64,000 nt of DNA. It comes from Varroa destructor. Taxonomy: Eukaryota; Arthropoda; Arachnida; Mesostigmata; Varroidae. Position 1 is the stretch's first letter. Every line of letters begins with the position of its first letter. The notes below the pieces were generated by a model. That model was not told the DNA's origin, searched no databases, and worked only from the letters and a program-made list of their open reading frames with translations. The stretch spans positions 30,036,485 through 30,100,484 of the forward strand of contig NW_019211458.1 in assembly GCF_002443255.2 (NCBI RefSeq), given 5' to 3'. Shown here in pieces: positions 1 to 14,600 of this stretch. The position numbers and the translations under genes are program-made.

Positions 1-3000
1 CTCGACCTTCTCCGTCTCACTCGACGCCGCACTCCCGGTCCGCTCTTCTGTTAGCAAATTAGTCTTCAGTCTTCACTTTTCAGCCTTTACGACGACCTCA
101 ACGCGCTTTCAGAGCTCGTGCCTTGGACATACATATTCGTCGAACGTCGAAATCACTCGCCTGGGTAGCAGTGATACCCGCTGCGCAAATAGCGAGACGT
201 ACAAGAGCGGCCTTTAAACGATACCGGCTTGGTCTCCTCATTTCCTTCTCTCTCTTGGCTTTTGTTCCGTTTCTCGCCATTGCGAATACTGATCTGCTCT
301 GACTATATGTACGGCGTACAGGCATCAACATTAATGTAAGACATACATCTTTACTTGAACTTAGCGCCAAAGTTTCTTCTTCCGTGGGTTCGCAGTTTCG
401 TAGCATCAGGCAAGTTCGTGGCATACGATCGGCATACATCATGCAGCGAATCCACGGCGTCGCAGCGTCAACTCAAAAGCTAGCTCGTTTGCCTGGCTTG
501 CTCACAAAGAAAGAGGCGTCTGGATATATAATTATTTCGCGTATGTATGAGAACGAACTAAATAAGAAAGTTTGCCTTTGAAAGGTTAGTTTGAACCAAG
601 ATCTCTCAATCATAGATTCTCTGATTAGATATTGGTGTAGTAACATCTACGCACACATACGTACACGTTAACTTTGTGCATTGGAATGTATAGATGGCAA
701 ACTAATGCGTTTAAATAGCTATTAACAACGGGTAAACCCCTCGTTTCCTCTAACTAGCTAGTATCTGACAGGAACTTGATTATGGATCAAGATCGAATAC
801 AGTGAAATGCGGAAAGTTACATTGTATGCAGCTCGATACATCGCTTAGAGAAGATTTACTGCTTGGATCTTCTTTATACAATGAATGCTTGAATAAGCTG
901 TTAAATACAGCACATAATAGGCAGCTAGTTCGGGAGATGCTTACGAAACATATCTGTGTGTAACCTGAAGACACATCATTTTCGTTTTTATTGTTGTTAA
1001 AATCTAACCTGTTTCTTCTTTCTGTATTCAAATGAGCTAGAGAAACTAGTCGATCTTCTGCAGGTCACGAAGAGCTTTGAATACCTTTAGCTTCGTAGTA
1101 TATGTGAGTATACTGCAACAATCCTTTACTACAGTCTGTATTCAGCCGTTCCACATGATAGTGACTACATCATTGACAATATGTGAGCAACACAAACGAG
1201 GCATATAATAATAGTATACAGCACGTTTCTGCAGCTGATTTCATCTGAGCATATTCTGAAATCCAGTGCCGATGCATACTATCATTTAGAATATAGGGTG
1301 CTTGTATTATATAGGTATTCGGTAGGATATAGAACAGTAAAACGACATGGTACTACCTTGAACGAGGCAATCTACTCAACAACAATTTCACAATGCTGTA
1401 ATGAACTTGAATTTTGCACACATTTATTTCGAAAAACGGCAGATAATATCTATTATTTCCTATATTTCTACGACTTGACTATGATAAAGTCCCATCAGGT
1501 GGCAGAAATACCAGTTTTATCTAATTGCATTCAAACAAATAACATTTACAAGCCTTACACCTATCCTGACCCTAGGTTACATTCACATAGGTCACAAATA
1601 ATGTCGTATCCGTTTATTTATTTGCCACGCTTATTCTAATATGTTAGTAACTAAAAAGGTCCGCCGGTAGACGTCGAATTCACTTCTGGTCTCATCTTGG
1701 TAATCTTCGCTCTGATTCATTCTTGTCACTAAACGCAGACTGTTATACGAATCAAATCCTAATCGGGGGCATACTGAGCTAACAAGGAAAGTAGACGGAA
1801 CCTCGCTCCCCGGGTTTAGCGGTGCTGTGGCTGCCCGCTGCCACGTGTCAATCTGTACCTCATACGGCTGCATAACCCCCATAGCCTACAAGGTACGTCT
1901 GAACCCTTTCAAGCAGTCATTGTCGCGAGCATTAACGTCTGTTGCTCTTCTCTGATCCTGCAGCTTTCGAGCACAAATTGGCCTCGTTCCATCACTCCTT
2001 GTTTGCTAAGAGCGTAGAAAATATCGGGGCAAATCATTGTGCTTACGTGTTCTTATGTATATATTTGCGTGTGCTTGTAGAGTGTTTTGTCCCTTTGAGT
2101 AAACTGGGGGAGGTCACCAGTTCAAGAATGCTGAGCCTTCATACGGGTGTGCAGATATCGCAGCGACGAGCGCCAATGATGTTCATGTTCATCAATGAAA
2201 TCGCATAGCCATGTACATAGACAGCCGACAGTGGCTTTGGATAATATTTGATCGCCATGTTGTATCAAACATAATAATACCAAGTGATTAATTTAGCGTA
2301 AGAGAATATTTTTCGAAGAGGCAATTATTATTTCTGCAGTGTCTTGTAACGTCCCTCAAAAAAATTGAAACGGTATGAATGATTATTGAAAACATGGTAC
2401 CACTGTCGTAGCTGCCTGTGCTTATTCTGCCCTTAACGTTTATTACGCAATAAATCTTGACAGTCATAATTGTTAGACCTCTACAGGCTGAAAACAACTA
2501 GATCTATTACATGTATACAGTCTTTCCTCTGCTTTACGAGATCTATCCAACAGTTACAATATCGAAGGCTCACGCCAGTTCCCGAATGTAATCACTAAGC
2601 TCGACGTGCTCCCTATTATTTTTTCTAAGAACGGAGCGTGCGTCGTTAACACACAACAATACATCAAATATGATGGCTGTTCATAGAACGTCAAAGTTCA
2701 TCGGCTTGTACGCGTACGGCACACCAGATTAACGGGACTAATCCGTCATTTATTCACGTAAAAAAGAAGAAGATTCGTTTTCGTTCTGTAGACCCCTTGT
2801 CAATTTCCTGCCCGTTAGAGAAGACGACGAAGCAGATATGTCCCTGAAGAAGCTTTCTGAAGAAGAACCGTTCTATAATGCTATTGAGGGCCGCGAATCG
2901 GCTCGAACGATCGATAATTGACTTGTCACTGTAGCAGGAGAAACGCGAACAGCCTTGTCGCGTGTGGATCAGACGTATGGCATAAACAGCAGATCGTCAT

Positions 3001-3949
3001 CGTTTTAGACCTGAACAAGAATTGTAAATAGTTAGAGTAAACGTGGCGTTCGTGCTTGCTAAATAAGGCCTGTGGCACCTGTTCATTATCAGGCACGCCA
3101 GTAGCAGAATGTAGCATATTAATATACCAAAAGGATGAGACCAACAAAGAAATCGATGCGTTATCATCAAGATATGACTGTAGCAATACGTGAACAATGC
3201 TTTGAGGCCCGCTCGATTAGCTAACAAAACCACGTTCTGCACTTAACTAGTTGGAGGACACCGGAAAAGGCGTCTTCTAGATGGGTGTAGTGGGTAAGGA
3301 AAAACAGATCTTTGTCAGTAAAGATATTCCGCCTTTCGATGCTTTGGTTAGTGGATGATTTTCCCTTTAGGCCTTCGGAGGCGGATAATCCACAATACGA
3401 ATCCAGGTGCTCTAATTTTGCTAACTGTTTCGTTTATGAGTCTCTGACCTTTCTATTAGTCTTTAGGTAGCGACTTACTTGGTAAAGAAATTATGTCGTC
3501 TAACGGTAAGTATCATCAAAGTATCAGAACTACAACTTTTACTTAAATGCAGCTTCGAGTTGTGAGGGGGGTTCGCTTTTCGCATAGATATATAAATAAA
3601 ATGATGCAGTGAACACATTAGAATAGAGTGTTGAATATTTCAGAACTTCAATTTCTTATCAACTTGACCTATAAACTGAGTTGTTTAGTATTATAAAGAT
3701 TACGGTTAGTATCGACGCAGCGTAGGAAATATGTCGACGTTAGACTTGGAAGAAATGAGCCAGGTGTTTGCCAAGTCTATGATAAGACAACGTTTGTACG
3801 TACCTACGCTCATTTTAAGGGTTGTATAGCCCTTGCAATCTTGTATTGTGAGAATGATCCACCGAAATAGAGGTCGTACAGGTTTCTAGTAAAAAGCCAA
3901 TTGTGGCCAAACGATTATGTTTACGGATGTACTCATTCAGGCATAACTC

Positions 3950-3992
3950 CTTCCAAATAAAAGATTTTCAATAAAAATCTTTTATTTGGAAG
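3950..3992. repeat. Perfect 19-bp hairpin with 5-nt loop
   Basis: cttccaaataaaagatttt at 3950-3968 is the exact reverse complement of 3974-3992; caata forms the loop. The flanking bases do not pair. No gene lies next to it. Confidence 0.95.
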
Positions 3993-6900
3993 TGACACTT
4001 GATTTGACAAACGTTTTCCGAGATCGTCTTCAAAAGCTGTGGCAGTGACAAAACTGGAAATTACAGGTACTGCACGCTTATAAAACTGGTTCCACTCCAA
4101 ATGTAGTGCAAGCTTTTGGTTTATTAATAGGATTGCAGTAATATAAAATTTGTTAATGCTAGTGATCCATAATAAAACGACTAGCTTACTAACCGGTCAA
4201 ATGAAATAGAATATACAAATTTATTATCTCGTATTATCCATCCCCTATCTGGACCTTCAATAATGAATACGACGGATTCAATATGTTTTCGACTTGGGAG
4301 GTCAAAAGGTTCTCTGTGTGACGGTTGAAAGCTAGCACCCCAAGTAAAGAAGAACCCCAAAGAAAATGGCAAACCTAGATAGCAGGTTCGATACCATGAC
4401 AATAATCTATAACAAAACAATTTACGTTCTCAGGCAGCATCGTTGAGTGATTGACTATTATGAGGTCACGACAGAGTCGAGCATAATCTACCGAGGTGAT
4501 ACGACCGTAGGTTATCGATACACCTCAGCCTAAGAAAATCACTAGAGAACAGATAATTATTATATTTAATATATATTCGGAAACTTTTATGAGCGAACGA
4601 ACAGATACATATACAGATACAGTGTTGCATTAGCAGTTGTACAGCCAGCTAGACGTCAATCCAGAACTCTCTGTGGGTACCCATAGATAACAAAACAACC
4701 ATGATAGATAACGCATAGGTTAGAGTATCCACAAGAAATAGCTCAAAATCTTGCTACTTATGCAAAATGACCAAACATATCTGTGTGTTCAGTCGTCAGA
4801 CCTTATACCCGGTAAGATCATTACAAAACTAAGCAATATAGCACAGTGACCGTAAGGGGAAATTCGTGATCGTAAACTTCGAGTGTAAAAGACTTTTCAT
4901 ATGAAGAACACCTGAGCTCTGATAGGAAACTATGAACTCGTCCCCGTAATAGTGCACTAATAGCATCTTTGCTTACTAAACTGTTTTGTCTTTATTATAT
5001 AGTTAAAATCTTTAACTTATTATACTTGTTTGTGAACTACTTTTAGCCTCTGCTCCCTTACACTGAAGTACTCCGAATCTACATCGCAAAGTACTACTAC
5101 TACTAGAGTCATTCAGGAAGAAGCAGCCAGCCGACGACATAACTGGATCTACTTCTCCCGCTGGGACCCGCGAAGATCAGCCGTTCATGACAGAGTGTTA
5201 GCCCTGACGGAAAGTACTATATGTCGTGTTTCTTTCTATCGGTTTGTGGATTTTGCTGGGCTTATGAGAATTTTTTTCCCGACAGACTCTTACAACGGCA
5301 TGCTAACACTATGTCAAAGTAACCATTTGCCAGCGATGAAATTTGAACGAACCATGACCACATAACGTATTGTAGAAGCGAACCCAGAAATACATATATT
5401 AACCATTAGAATTATGTTGGAAGGGGCAGTCGCCTGAGACAATCGACAGTACCAAAAGTAAAAATTCAAGGTTAGGTAACTAAGAGGACCAGAAAATGTG
5501 GAGTTTATGTATAATAGCCCGACCTTAATGTACTATATATCTATAAAGTTAAACATTTGAGATGGGACAAATTTTGGCGGCCTGTTTGCCGTAACGAACA
5601 TGCGTCTATCCGTTACGTCTGACACCAAGCCAAAGCCATTACATTAGAGAAAAAGGCAAAAAAAAAAAAAAAAAGAACAACATGGTCTGGCTTTTGGAAT
5701 TTAAACGAAGATCACCTTTCATCCAATCTTTCCGCACTGGACGAATCCTCACCAAGATTTAAAGCTTCCTCTTTGCCCAGAATCGACAATCTACGCCATC
5801 GCCTGTTTTCATATGGCTTATAAGAAGACCGAAGAAAATATTTATGACTCAGAGCCGAAAATTCTCGCTAGGATTTATACTTAAAGGGTTCATCAAAGGA
5901 TATCAAAAAAAAATTGTCAACATACTTCAAAAGCAATGTATTGCTGATTTCAGCAAAACTGTTGAACGGCTTTTGGAGAGGAAAATGTTACTTGGTAATT
6001 GGGTGGCCTAAATTAGCTCCAACGGTTAGTACCTTTTTACCTTTTGGCCATTTTGAGCTCCTACGTTTTTGAGACCTTTGACCTGTTATTCGCTCAAAAT
6101 TAAGTTCTGTTAAGGTTTTTGGCTTACGTTTACGAGTATTGCTTGACGTACAGTTACTTAATTAAATAGTTATTTCCGGACTGAAAACGGAATAGTTTGA
6201 AGAGGAGTAGTCCAAATCCAAAATTGATGCTGTAACCGCGGGTTATATAACATTAGCGTGACTGTCGAGAATGATCCTTTTGGCACATGTAAAACCTGCT
6301 TTTATTTACGTACGGCCTTAGAAATAACGCATGAGGAAGAGTTCCAGTTTTTCTGCAGTACCATATATATACATGCATTTGCTGTTTACAACTCTTTGTC
6401 TAATAGATATTCCATGGATATTTAGAAATAAGATAAATGAGATAATAAACTTCGTTGTTGGTGGCTTTACGGATTACATATACGGTGTATACAATGGCTA
6501 GAGGCGACCACGGTCATTGTTCACAGAATCTAAATGGTAGCTTTAGGTCTACCCACGAGACAATGATTTTAATCTACATTTTTTTTATGCATAATTTGAA
6601 TTGCATACAACATTACGGTTCAGTGGCGGTATCTGTTAACTAGGGAATTAATCGTAGTAGTAATAAACGCGCTCATAATATCAGGCTACACTGAGAGTAG
6701 CAGAAAAAACCGTCACTGATCCAAACAGATATTTATCAAGCAATTGCAAACATTGCAAAAACTCAACAATGTATATGACTCACCGAAACAGTCACGTAGT
6801 ATATCGTCTTTTTCCCATCACGTCAACCGAAGTGACTCGATTAATGATAAAAAGACTATATATATATATATAGAGACGTAACACAAAGTCAACGAGGTCG

Positions 6901-7978
6901 TTAAGCCGACTTCAATAAAAACAAACAACAAATTGGGTTCGATTATCGTTATCAAGGTACTCGTTGTCGCTTGTGAAGACAGAGGGGGAAGGAGTGAAGG
7001 GAATACCCGGAAGATAAAGTAACTGCTAAATGAGGTGTACTCGAAGGACAGAAAGATCCTAAAACAGGAAACTAGTGGTGACGGAATAGTTAACAGGAAA
7101 AAGGGGAAACAAGCATGATTCAAGATGAGCTCCAGAGGACTGCGGCAGCAAAATTGAAGTAAATTCTCACTGCTGCAGCACCGTTCTCCGTCAGCAACAA
7201 ATATAGCAAATGCAATCAACATAGTTTGCCTGTCCGTTTTGTATATGCTCTTTTCTCCATATATGTTCTGACATAGCGAATGGAAAGGTCACACGATAGA
7301 GAGAAATCGCGGGTACCTCGTTGCAGCAGTAGCCGGCTTTGCTATGGCAGACAGACAGTTTTCTCTACGGTATATTTCGTCGGTGTTATGTCGCTATTTA
7401 GCCTGTTTCTGTTGTTGTCGGCGGCCATGTTATTGTCGGTACTTCGTTATTACTATTACTACTGAAATTATTGTTAGTAATGTAGAAGGTTCAAACTAGT
7501 GAAAATAGCGCGAAGCAATGGCTTCGAGAGTAGCACAGGCGTCTGAGAATCCAGCAGATGCCGGTGAGATGACCCCTAAAAAAATCTGGCTTCTTGTTTG
7601 TTTCTCGGCAGAAACGGCAACATGGGACGTCTTTTATTTATGAGTGTGGGGCTCTGGGGCCTAACCATCTGATGTGTCTAATAGCTAATAGCAATATTGG
7701 ACGAAAAACCTTGAACCATTTATTGGACTCGTTATCCTTATCGTCTTCACTTGTTCTCCTTCGCGTATGCGGGTAGTTAGCCAAATTCAACTGGTGTCTA
7801 TTCCAACGAATCGTTTAGCTACATATTAGTCCTACTCATATCTCAAAACGGCGTCGTTTCTGTTCGATCTCTAGAAACAGTGCGTTGGTGGTCGCTACAG
7901 CAGTGCCAGGCCGCAGAAACGTGGGTTAGGCGCCAAAAAGTGCGAGAAACCGCCGTAACGGCCGCAGTGCGCGCTGGT

Positions 7979-8013
<35 letters not shown>

Positions 8014-8015
8014 CA
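7979..8015. repeat. (AGGC)n tetranucleotide repeat
   Basis: About nine perfect AGGC units. It creates the repeated ACLP peptide in a spurious minus-strand frame. Confidence 0.95.
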
Positions 8016-11000
8016 CACGCCAACGAAACAGGTGACAAAATGTCATGGATGCGCGTGGCCTTCACAAGTGGCATTGGTGATCATCTTGTTGTTATCGGTC
8101 TTCCATATGGTGATGATTAGTTGCACTGAGATAGCTTGTCTCACGAGTGCCCGCCGTCTTCGTTTGTCGCCTGCCTGCCTGCTCTCAGTAACTGTAGCAT
8201 ACGCACCAGAGTGAAAGGTTACCCAGAGCTGGCAAGTTGATAGGTAAAAACCTCACTCTGTCGCGCCTGTCATTGAGCTGCCCGTGTCGCTGTTGTTGTA
8301 CCAATTATTTCCGACTCACCTAAATGTTGATTTTACTTTTTCCCGTTCTGTCAAAGTCTTGTGTCGTTACCTCTCACTTGTCGTTCCTTGTCAGCTAGTT
8401 TTGCCACAGGCAAAGGGCGCCACTGAACGCGTGAAAGGTTAGCAATCTTGCACTCGTCTCGGGCACACGAGCAGCTGCAGTGCCGGCAGTGGTTGGCTAA
8501 CTCAGGCCAACGACACAGCAACGAGTGCACGACCGACCCGTCGCTGATTCAGTGGCCGCCACCGTCGCTCTCATCAGTGAGGAATAGATAGAGAAATAAT
8601 AGAAACGGATGGCAATGGCGATACGCTGGACAGACGAAGCGGCACGGAGTCGCAACTACTAATCACAAGAAGCACAATAGACGGAAAACGCGCGAGAGTG
8701 AAAAAATAGATACCGAATTATGGTGAAAGAATATGAAACTATTTCTACCTCTGTCTGTCCGCTTGAGTCGCCGGGGTCTGTCATCGCATCCGCGATGACG
8801 GCCAATTCCGCAGGACGAACGCCGCAAATTGTTAGCTTGCTGGTCCTTGGAGCGCCTGTGGCGACGGTTTCTTGCTTTCATTTTCGGCCAAACCCATCCC
8901 CTTTTATTGTCGTCTACTCAAATGGCTGACAGTTGTTGATGTTGCTATTGCACTAAGGCCCGTAAATATCACCGAGAAGAAATAGCCGTCAGGGCCACTA
9001 GCGTCAGTAGCGCCATTGCGACTAATTGTGTGCAAATTACCCTGTATAATGGTGGCTGCTGGCAGTAAACGACAACTTGTCAAAATTTCTGTGAAAGATG
9101 GAAGGATGGGTGTTTTATGTCACTTTGCTGATGAGAATTTTTCCCTAATAATAACAAAAAAGGCGAGGTAAACATCACCTATTTGGTTATCACATTATGA
9201 GTTCACAATATCTGCTAGACGCCAATTTCTCAGACGATGCCGTAGTTCTAGGTTTCGACCGCTTTTTCCGTTTATGCTCGTTAGATCAAGCATTAGGTAG
9301 AACATCTATCTTATCGCTTGGGAAAGTTGCTTTGTATCAGCAGCTTTCGTTCCTGCCTCATTGGGCATAAGCATTATCGATCTTCGTTTAACGCCACAGC
9401 TAACTTTGATTAGCCGCAAAGAACATCCCTGACGTTTCCTCTTCCATATGCGAAACTTTCTTAAACACAATATAAATAAAATAATTAATAATAGGAAACG
9501 ACGTGAGTTTTATATAGTTTAACATGTACAACTTTCCGTATCGACTTTAGCTCTAAAATACTATCGATTTGCCACCGGGGTTATCTATTTAGCGACAGTG
9601 AACTCCGACAGGGTACGTATAGGCTGGTTTACTTTTCCTGAGGTCTATAATCGTTATGGTTGGCATAGAACATATATTGAATCATGAAAATAAAGCTGAA
9701 CCAAAAGATGGCAGACAACGTATTGATCTTTAGCAATGCCCGGGCTGAAACTATTGCAGTTAGGATACTCAGATTATTCAGACGAAGATTAGTCACAGAA
9801 TAATTTTTTCGGTACTGTAAAAAGAAAATATTTTTTAAATATAGCCTTTTTAAAGGCCCCTATGGGAAAACTGGGAGCATTTTATTCGAACTTTGAAGTG
9901 GCATCAAAAACGTGTCTGCATATCACCATTCGACGTTTCGCTATGTCAAAAGAAGAGGTGATTAAAGAACGATATTAGAACGAAAAGATTCCAGAACATC
10001 TACTAAACCGTATATATGTATGTATATAATTGTGCGAGATACGAAATAATTTCCAGATGAAGCCTAGAAATTTGTCCTCGTACTATTATCAGGCTTTAGG
10101 TATTGACGACCTTTTGTTCGTTCTGGTTCGTGCAACTGATATGATGCAACCGATTGGACTAAGCAACAATAATATAAACGTTGCAACAACTTTACCGTTT
10201 ACTTATAATATTCTCAACTGACCTTCGATCAGCTTCTCCTATTTCTAAACTTTCACTAATTCAATATCTCAAACCGCCATTAGAGGCAATCAGCACACAC
10301 AGAAGAAACAGCACCCTTAACAGAAATTACTTCTGTTTATGAACCCTGCAGGCTTCTATAGACGCCTGTTGAACAGATCAGTCGCGGCGGCATACAGTCT
10401 GTCGATCGCCTATTCGCATTCCCCTTAACTAGTCCCACGTAGTCCATTGAACGATGTTGGATTCTCATGCCATCCTTATATTCATTACATCGTACCCGTT
10501 GATATCGAATCAAGTCGGACTCGAGCGTCGCGGGCAGTTGAGCGCGCTTTGGCCGATGGGAGCCCCCGACCGTCGGTCGCTTTTCGTCTTTTTTCCTGTT
10601 CGTCCTCATTCGGCGTTCATTGACACCTAGATACAGCCACAGACGCATATCGATGGTCCTACACACATACATCCTATGGTTTTATATATGCTCAACTAGT
10701 GGCAGCATCAACTTCACATCTTCTTTACATGTCACCTCCACATTGGTATTGAGTTTGGCAATTCCGTCAGGTCGGGTTCACATTTCAATCAGACAGAGCC
10801 TCCTGTCCCCAACCTTCAGTCGTGGCGAAGCTGCTGTCGACTAGGTAGGCCGCCTGTGGCTAAGGCTGACTTTCAGCAGAGTCTTCGACTGATCAAAATG
10901 GCAGCATCAACGATAATGGCGCGGCTAGAAGGCCTAAACCTTGCCATCATACAGCCTTTTTCAATGAAGCAATCGGGATTCGGCATAAAAGCGCCTCTTT

Positions 11001-11298
11001 TACCCATGATAGGCGGATACACCCCCACGTTTTTGGCTTTTTGATTCTTTTACTTGTTTAACCGATTGTAGTTGTTACTGCTACGATCAGAAGGAACAGC
11101 TATATGGTACACGGATGTTGAGGCATTTACCACAGACACACTCATATACAACCAACTGGTTAGGAAGCTTACAGGGACAGTGAGTGCGGTTAAGAACATA
11201 ACAGAAATATCGTCGGTTTCACTGGACTTAGCATTATTTTCGTGGTTAGTTAGCGTTTCCTACGACGCCAAGCTGACGTCGTATAAATACATGCTTAC

Positions 11299-11649
11299 AG
11301 CTTTATCTCGACGGTGCTCCTTCTCGGTTTCACGAGCGTCACAACGCTCTGCCGTAGCGGGGGTGATCCATTGTTGCAGCACAGCCCACCGTTCAGTCTC
11401 GACGTCGGCGCCCTCGTCGTCAACAAGGACGGTATGCTACGATGCTCCGAGAAACTCGCGAAGTACTCGGGGTGGTTCGCTCTGAGACTTTGACTGAAGA
11501 GGCGCCCAATATACCACGCCCCTTCGTAGTCTGATGTCGACGTCCGGTCCTAGGCCAGCCCATAAACTCCTCTCTACCTCAGACAAACACCACAATGTGC
11601 AGTCGATGGATCGATTGTTGTGGGGTGTGAATCGCCTAGATGAGTTCAA
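11299..11649 (-). pseudogene. Possible degenerate coding fragment with one internal stop
   Basis: A minus-strand frame runs from 11649 with SEPPRVLREFLGAS before a TAG at 11439-11437. It then continues in the same frame with TVLVDDEGADVETERWAVLQ and WITPATAERCDARETEKE, up to a donor-like gtaagc at 11298. The acidic, Trp-containing composition is unlike the neighbouring noise. It vaguely recalls the stretch between endonuclease and reverse transcriptase in non-LTR retrotransposons, but no diagnostic motif is present. Confidence 0.18.
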
Positions 11650-14600
11650 TCCCTGTTATTGATAGCTAGGCACCGGCGACATCGTTGGTCGGCTGATAAA
11701 AATGTCAAGTCGAGGCAGTACGTTCGTTTGATGACATTATTATTATTGTAGAATACATAAGGTTTTTTTCTCATCATCGACGACCATTTATAGGGGAGCG
11801 CCCATTTTAACTCTGGGTTAGTTGAACCCCAGGAGAAACACCGAAAAAATGCGACCAATTATTTATGAGAACGTGCTCCAATATGGATCAGCAACCGAGA
11901 AAGCGGAAAAAACTTGTGTAAAATTGCCTGAGTCAACTATTTATTTGGTGTTGGTAGATATGAATTTCCCAATTCTAAATACAAGCAGCTAGACCTACTC
12001 CTTAAAATCTTCCCGTATGCTCATCTTTCAGCATTTCAAATACACTATAGAAAGGTGGGCATAGATTTGGTAAATCTGTCGCCTCGTCTTTAGACGCAGC
12101 CTTTTAAAAATGCCGTCTAGGTTTGATGTAAGTATATATATCTGGTATTATAAAGGGGTACTGTAGACCGAGTGCGTGCCCACTAAATTATTTACGCTAC
12201 TACTGCAATTCTTCCTTCAGACGCAATTTAGCTGTGGCTTTGCTATCAATTTTGCCTTTCTATGCGACTAGTTTGAATCAACGATTTTGATTCCTTGAAG
12301 GGGAACAAGGCACTTTTTAAGGACCATCTAACCTTATTACAGGAACAGCACCTTTCTATTGTTGACGCCAACGACGACGTCATTCGAAATGGAATTGTTT
12401 TCTAGCGATATTGCTCTTTGCTTAGGATCTGATTGGCAGTCATAGACGAATAGATCTGCCATTTGAACAGATCAAGGAAGAACAATAGTTTGGTTTGTAT
12501 ATTGACACCCTTTTTCTCCATTCCAGCCTCCTGCTTTGAGCTCACGAGTGGAAATTGCAGCGCTTTGCTGTAGAAATCTTTCGTGACGGGTCATATGTTA
12601 TTATTTTTCCCAATTTTTAGCTATTGCTGCCGCTAGTTCATAGGTGAACTTCAGCGTCCGATATTTGTGTAAGCTGACGTTATCTGTTTATAAAGTTTAT
12701 TTACTTGAGAGAAGTAGTTTGGCGTTGCGTTTGCGATGGCAAACTAACGTTCGGTCCAGGATCGATCTGAAACTGTTTTCAAACCAACTAATAGATAGAT
12801 CTATTGGCGACGGCAGCGTCGCCGTTGTCGCGCTCTCGCAGGGCTTCTATGTGCGAAATTTCTACTGATTTTAATGCATATGCCTGCGTGGATCGGACGC
12901 AATAACAATTTATGATCCGATCGCTTAGATCAAACACGCTCAAAGAACGTCTTTGTCGTTTGCAACGAACGCCGGCGAAGGTGGCGAAGCTTTAGGTGGT
13001 ACCCATTGATAAGCTGATCTGTGGTAAAATTGCAGGGTGATAGCAAGAGTCGTACGCACAGAAAAACCAACCAAAATAAACGAACAAACTAAAGGAGAGG
13101 TGACTATAATGAAATAGCTACGGGTAGTCAGAGACACTGGCTGGGGTGCTAGCTAAGGAGCGCGTCTGGAATATCGCTCCTTTGATTCACAGCCACTGAC
13201 AGCCGCCGGTCAAATCATCGGGGCGGGTAAATTCGAAACTTCATTGGCATATAATATGGCAACGAACCTCTTGATGACATCTGGTGTACGCGTAGCACAA
13301 ATAAATGTGTGTTCATTTTCTGTTGGTTTAATCTCACGTTGCCATTGGGTAAAAAATTTGAAATCGTCGTGTGCTGAATCGTCGTGAGCCAACAATCTGG
13401 CCCGACTGCCCGTTGACGGAACAAAATTAAAATACTAAAATATACTGATGGGAATCGTCAACGTTGGATAAGTTCCACAATAAGCCAGTGGCTCATTAAA
13501 GCGAAACGTGCATTACCTAAATGCGAACATTTTTACGGCTTTTATACGGAAAAGATCGCGCAACGAACGCTGGGTATGGCTTTAACTCTCCGTCCGGTTG
13601 ACAAAGGGAGGCACTTATCAGTTGCGAAAAAAAAAATAGCGCCGCAAAGGTTTAGAAGTTTCAACATAACGTCATTTAAATAGGTGTAGATAATGTTCCA
13701 TGTACGTTGTCCTGGTAGTCATGTGATCCGTTTAAGCCTAAATTGCCGAGCTGATTCGGGTATATTATGGCTCCAAGCGGTATCTGTACATTCATTGCAT
13801 GATGTTTGATGCTACAAATATTTGTAGAAATATTCCGACAACTTATGACACTTTATACAGTAAGTGTAATTAAATAAAGAAGTAATTACTGCTCCAGCTT
13901 TTTCCTAGTACAATAAATCATCGAAATAAATAATTTCTGACAGCAGGTAAAATATTGCTAGCGTATTTGAGAGAACTTGACGAGTAGCTTAACGGGATGG
14001 TCAGCAGGCCACCAAGTGGCTGACAAGAAACAAACGTTACATCATTACTGGGTTGGAGTAAACGTCCCTGTGCCTAGCCACAGCCTACGTCATTGAATTA
14101 ATCGTTGTGTAAGGTAACAATCGTATGGCTGTACTGTTCATTCGTAGTATTACTCTATTGTGACTTTGCAGAAAAAAAATAGGGAAAACACGACTGAAAT
14201 TGACTCACTTCGAAGCGTTTGCAAGTATTTGTTTGAACGTCTTAAAATCTGGCCTCTGGACAGTGGGCAGATGAGAGAGGCTCCGCCCTTGAAAACCTGA
14301 CATTTTATCGGTATTTCTTCAACCCAGTAGTGACGATTTTTATTCATTCGATTTATCTATCTAAAACATTAAAATCTATTATGTGCTAGTCAGGGTGGTC
14401 GAAGTTTACAAAGGTAATATAGCGTGGTTAGGTTAGGGGGGGGATAAATAAAAGGGGAACCGGACACCCAGTCCATTCAGATACTCTTCATTTTAGGCAA
14501 AAAGTTCTTCTTCAGATTCGATATTTTTGGCTAATGTACGGGAACAAACTTGATCGCTACACTATGGTTGTTCGCACGAAGATGAGGTCTTTTAAAGAGG

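Noticed and set aside
98..442. Minus-strand frame of 114 codons at the left edge, and an acceptor-like tcttcacttttcag at 70-83 on the plus strand
   Set aside because: No recognisable domain; the plus-strand frame after the acceptor closes after about 43 codons.
4385..4395. tRNA B-box-like ggttcgatacc
   Set aside because: No A box or cloverleaf upstream; a single match to this short pattern is expected by chance.
6818..7222. Minus-strand frame of 134 codons
   Set aside because: Low-complexity hydrophobic composition (runs of F, L, S) produced by purine-rich plus-strand DNA and an AT repeat; no domain.
14390..14402. Near-match to the Ci/GLI site TGGGTGGTC (agggtggtc), with others near 7871 and 57978
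   Set aside because: One-mismatch copies of a 9-mer are expected roughly a dozen times in 64 kb.
14423..14440. TTAGG-like telomeric units (also near 16515)
   Set aside because: Only two units each; too short to be an interstitial telomere.
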